Source: Apostichopus japonicus
Taxonomy: Eukaryota > Echinodermata > Holothuroidea > Aspidochirotida > Stichopodidae
NCBI RefSeq assembly: GCF_037975245.1
Contig: NC_092577.1
Coordinates: 32,676,898 to 32,740,897, forward strand
Length of the DNA stretch: 64,000 bases
Reading direction: 5' to 3'
Shown here: positions 60,531-64,000 of the stretch, one piece after another
How positions within the stretch are numbered: position 1 is the first letter of the stretch
Layout: each line of letters starts with the position of its first letter
Program-made: the position numbers and the translations under genes
Notes under the pieces: model-generated
The model's database searches: none
Told to the model about the DNA's origin: nothing
The model's input: the letters and a program-made list of their open reading frames with translations, nothing else

Positions 60531-61880
60531 TATCGACTCGAGGTATAGAAGCTAGTGCAAGACTACTAAGTACTCCTTCTAACGCTAAGTTCATCATACT
60601 CATATGAGTACTCATGAAAAGAGTTCTTGTAATGATCATCAGCCTGGTGACCGGATTCGTACATTCGGAACATTCGGAACATTGATCCGGACTCGGAACA
60701 TTGTCAATATTTGTCGTAGAGATAGAAATGCAAAATTAAGTTAGCTAGAAGTATGTGTTAATTCTTGCAAGGAATATCACGATCTAATTGTTTTTGTTTG
60801 AGGAACCAAGTGAATTCATACAATGAAAGTTTGACAAAATGTATGGCAAAGCAGTAACAACTTAGTGAAAAGACTCCGATCAATGGCGACATTGGGTTAT
60901 CACCTGTAAGTGGAGATGTAATCTGGTATACCGCCACCATTTTTACTCAGTACCATAAAGCTGAATCCTATAATGACGTCAGTGTTGGTCCTAATTATTA
61001 CACCGCGTCCTCTTATATCACTCACAATAGAAGATGCTATAAAAACGTGACCGCCAACGTTCTTCCTCACTTTAAAACTGACCTATACTACCTGTTATCC
61101 CCTTAAAAGTGTTTGTCAATTTGTTAATTGGCGGGATTTTCATTTCGGCTTTGCATCCATCCATTGTCATTTCTTGAGAAGTGTATATTCCCTTCACTTC
61201 AACCAAAATGTATATATCGGGATTTCCGTATTATTTATTACTTGCCCGATTTAATGGGCTCAATAAAACGAATTTTGTTTACGCATTACCACCGTAAAGT
61301 CGCCCGTGCTTAAAAATAGTGTATAGTATATACATATATATTATTGTAGAAGTCTGTAATGCAAATTGCAAAGCTGTGGATGAATTTACAGTTGTAATGA
61401 AAACCATTTTATAATGGTCAACTGTATATCTCTTCCTGAGGCAGTGATAAGAGAGTCGGTCTCATTTTTTATTTCCCTATTAGGTGATAAACTTTAAAAA
61501 CTGCCTGCGAAATTGTGCAAGGATTAAGGCTGTTGACGTCATTTCACAGGGAGTGTTGTAAATATTTTAAGCACTTATCTGCACAAGTAAGAGGGCAGCC
61601 AATTTGTAAGTTGGGGCCGGTGATTTTCCTTGGTATACCGACTCCACAAGGTACTCCCTCCAACTCTAGAACAACAGGTAAGAAGTTGTAAAATTTGTGT
61701 GAATTTTAGTCATGGCTGGTGAGAACTGTGCATCGATATATTGTATAGTAGCACAGACATAAGCAACACATCATTATGATGGATGTTGTCACAATCAAGC
61801 AATGTGCGCCCGTTGTCACTACATCACCACTTTCTGTTTTTGAAGGATCCCGTTTATAGTTGACAGTTTAGCGACCCCGG
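60531..61880. other. No gene recognised
   Basis: Short CATTCGGAA repeats at about 60661-60705. Nothing coding. Confidence 0.55.
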
Positions 61881-62602
61881 TGTATGGAACGCCGAACGGC
61901 TCCCTAGTTATGTTCATGTTCCGAAAACCAGATGCCTGTATAACGTATATCACATATGAGCTAATGAAAATATGACAATTCAAAACACACCTTTTTACAC
62001 ACGAATTTACAGTACGCACATACCTTTCAGAACAGGTATGGTTTTTGATGAGCCTTTTTATGGTTCTCTGTGCGAAGAAAAAACGTGTACCTATCAACAA
62101 TGAGTTTGCATGAAGTTTACCAACATTTTAAATTCAGCTATTTACTGAAATTGTTGTAAACATGCCAGTTTACACAATAGTAACGAATACGTTTACCATA
62201 GCCACACGTCAGTTCCATCTGGGCATATCAACATACATCCAGCTGGTCAAATCCAACCCACGAAATATTTCGATCCGGACCACCAAAAAAAAAACCCGCA
62301 CAAAAAACATGGGCATGTAATCGGGTATGCAAGCTCTTAAAACTTTAGGTTTGAGCACCCTGCTTGTCCATACTTATAGATTGTTCAATCTAGGTATATA
62401 GTGAGATATTGATTGTTATCTGGCTTTTTGCTTCAACCAATGTTTTTTCCCCTCCGGCTCTTGTAGAAAGTTAAATTGAGAACCCCATGCTGACTTTATC
62501 GACACGTCATTGCTGTCATTAACATAATGTTCTATCGATTGTTCATAACCTTCATGACTTCATGTCGTTATATACGGTGACCCCTTCGGCGTTCCATGCG
62601 TG
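61881..62602. mobile_element. Possible MITE with TATGGAACGC-type ends
   Basis: GTATGGAACGCCGAACGG at about 61881 is inverted as CCCTTCGGCGTTCCATGC at about 62583-62600, with two mismatches. Similar to the ends at 37999-38199. No clear duplication; a related single end lies near 54815. Confidence 0.45.
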
Positions 62603-63517
62603 TGAATGACGCGACCCTTGTATTCCGCTGTCGATGATTATAAATATTGCGCAGTAGGGCTTGAATTGCACTGATGCAGTCACGTGATGTCTGTCACCTG
62701 ATTGAAGGGAAAATATACCAATTAACGTCGACAAGTAATCTTCATTTTTGCTTAATTAAAAGTGATTTTATGCCGTAGCTATTAATCAACCTAAAAAGGA
62801 GATTGTTATTAATTGGGTTTTATTAGTCTCTTGCACTTGAATGTACTTTTTTGTAAACTTTTAATGTTAATATACTTCTAATAATTATATTTCGTATAGG
62901 AGTTCACTCAACTTCAATTCTGAAAAGTTTAGCTATTTTTACTCTAATTCACATAAATTAAATTACGACCTATTAAGCTGGTTGTTTAAATAAAATCAAA
63001 TGTAATTATTAGAAAAGAGCTTGAATTAATTCGCAATTAATATGGATTTCTATTCTATAGAAGATAAATACACTTACTTGATTGCGTGACTATAAAAATC
63101 ATTATAATCTAATTCTATAACAGACCCTTCCGGATTAGGCCTTCCATAATTTGTGAATACTTACTGAGTTCTTTTCTTCAAATATAGGTCAAGCATTGGT
63201 AATTGCCAAAAACGGGAGCCAGAGAAATTGGATGGAAAAGAACTTTAACAAGGTAGAAATGACTTGCAAAAAAAGTTATTGTACTCTGTAAACTTAATAT
63301 AGTGATTCCTTAGTTTACGAAACTTCAGTTGGAATTAAGTTAAGAACAATTGGGCAGAGCAGATGGTTTATCTCTTGCGTCGTTCTTTTATTATAAAAGA
63401 AAAGGTCATTGTTCGTATCAAACATGTTTTCTCTATTCGAGGACTGTGGTATGTCACATGACTAACGATACATTTTTTTGTTAGTTTACTATTATAAAAA
63501 GGATGTAGGACATTTTC
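62603..63517. other. No gene recognised
   Basis: AT-rich. Confidence 0.55.
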
Positions 63518-63608
63518 CGTAGAAATTTCCGTAGAATTTCCGTAGAAAGTTCGTCGTCATCGTCTTTGTCATCGTCTTTGTCATCGTCATCGTCATTGTC
63601 ATCATCTT
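63518..63608. repeat. TTTCCGTAGAA repeat and (TCATCG/TCATTG)n
   Basis: Three copies of TTTCCGTAGAA followed by about 55 bp of TCATCGTC-type trinucleotide repeats. Confidence 0.85.
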
Positions 63609-64000
63609 ACTCCACACTAGCATTGTTACCTGTTTATATTTCATGTATCTTATGGTATCTCTCCTTACACGTTAATTAACGGTTCAATTCATAGCGTATT
63701 ACTGGGTTGATTAATTCAATGCAAAATACATCATTAAATGAACTGGAGTGGAGCTGCAATGACATGCCGACTGAATTGTGACGGTTAAAAGTTTACCTCA
63801 ATAATTAGACCGTGCTTTTTTTTCTCCTTAACGAGAATTAAAACAAAGAGATATGAAAACAGCATCACATGCAGTTGACCAAATCCAACTTAGTCTAAAG
63901 ATTCGGGTCGTTGATAATTTCACGTTCTGGAAGAATAATTTCTATTGCAAAAATTTCATTTCTAAAACTATACTTTAATGTTTTCAAATGATGAAGTTTT
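63609..64000. other. No gene recognised
   Basis: Nothing recognised to the end of the window. Confidence 0.55.

Noticed and set aside
59419-60639. 406-codon minus-strand ORF and plus-strand Asn-Glu-Arg-Thr ORFs
   Set aside because: Tetranucleotide repeat translation; no start context, domain or flanking exon.

Overview
The window reads as nuclear DNA of an animal, not a microbe. It has no operons and no long credible ORFs. It is AT-rich and loaded with microsatellites, MITEs, SINE-like copies and decayed transposons. Palindromic TAGGCCTA/CCTAGG words in the first 7 kb, many poly-G runs, hAT-rich repeats and a P element fit a marine deuterostome, most likely an echinoderm (a sea cucumber would not surprise me). 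That placement is inference from composition and recalled repeat style, not a search.

1-9 kb. The main object is a 4.6-kb P-superfamily DNA transposon at 2420-7028. It has perfect 31-bp terminal inverted repeats, a perfect 8-bp target duplication (AAACCTAT) and 12-bp subterminal inverted repeats. Its minus strand carries a frameshifted THAP zinc-finger remnant near the right end and a decayed core of P/THAP9-type transposase in the left half. A 5'-truncated LINE fragment lies inside it on the plus strand. Just left of the transposon is a CpG-rich segment with a possible first coding exon of a host gene on the minus strand (2048-2102). A CCAAT box and GC box, in the right orientation, lie just beyond the right end of the transposon, so the insertion appears to have split a host promoter.

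9-35 kb. This is gene-poor. It holds hAT MITEs with 8-bp duplications (8865-9017, 14016-14399, 22762-23140), two tRNA-derived SINE families, foldback elements whose loops have filled with AT repeats, minisatellites, and a 750-bp (ACAAGA/ACAGGA)n tract.

35-48 kb. A composite hAT insertion (35247-36984) interrupts a 128-bp-period tandem array and contains the C-terminal dimerisation domain of a hAT transposase. It is followed by a hammerhead-like inverted repeat, a 201-bp MITE with a 6-bp direct duplication, a 1-kb almost pure (AGGAG)n purine tract, a SINE copy and a long foldback MITE.

48-64 kb. Mostly unrecognised AT-rich DNA, with AT and ATT/ACT microsatellites, a hAT MITE (56456-56834), an older hAT remnant (57630-57880) and a 1.06-kb (GAAC)n array with higher-order variants.

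I found no complete protein-coding gene, no functional RNA gene, no CRISPR array and no virus. All computed-looking statements are base-by-base readings by eye; no database was searched.
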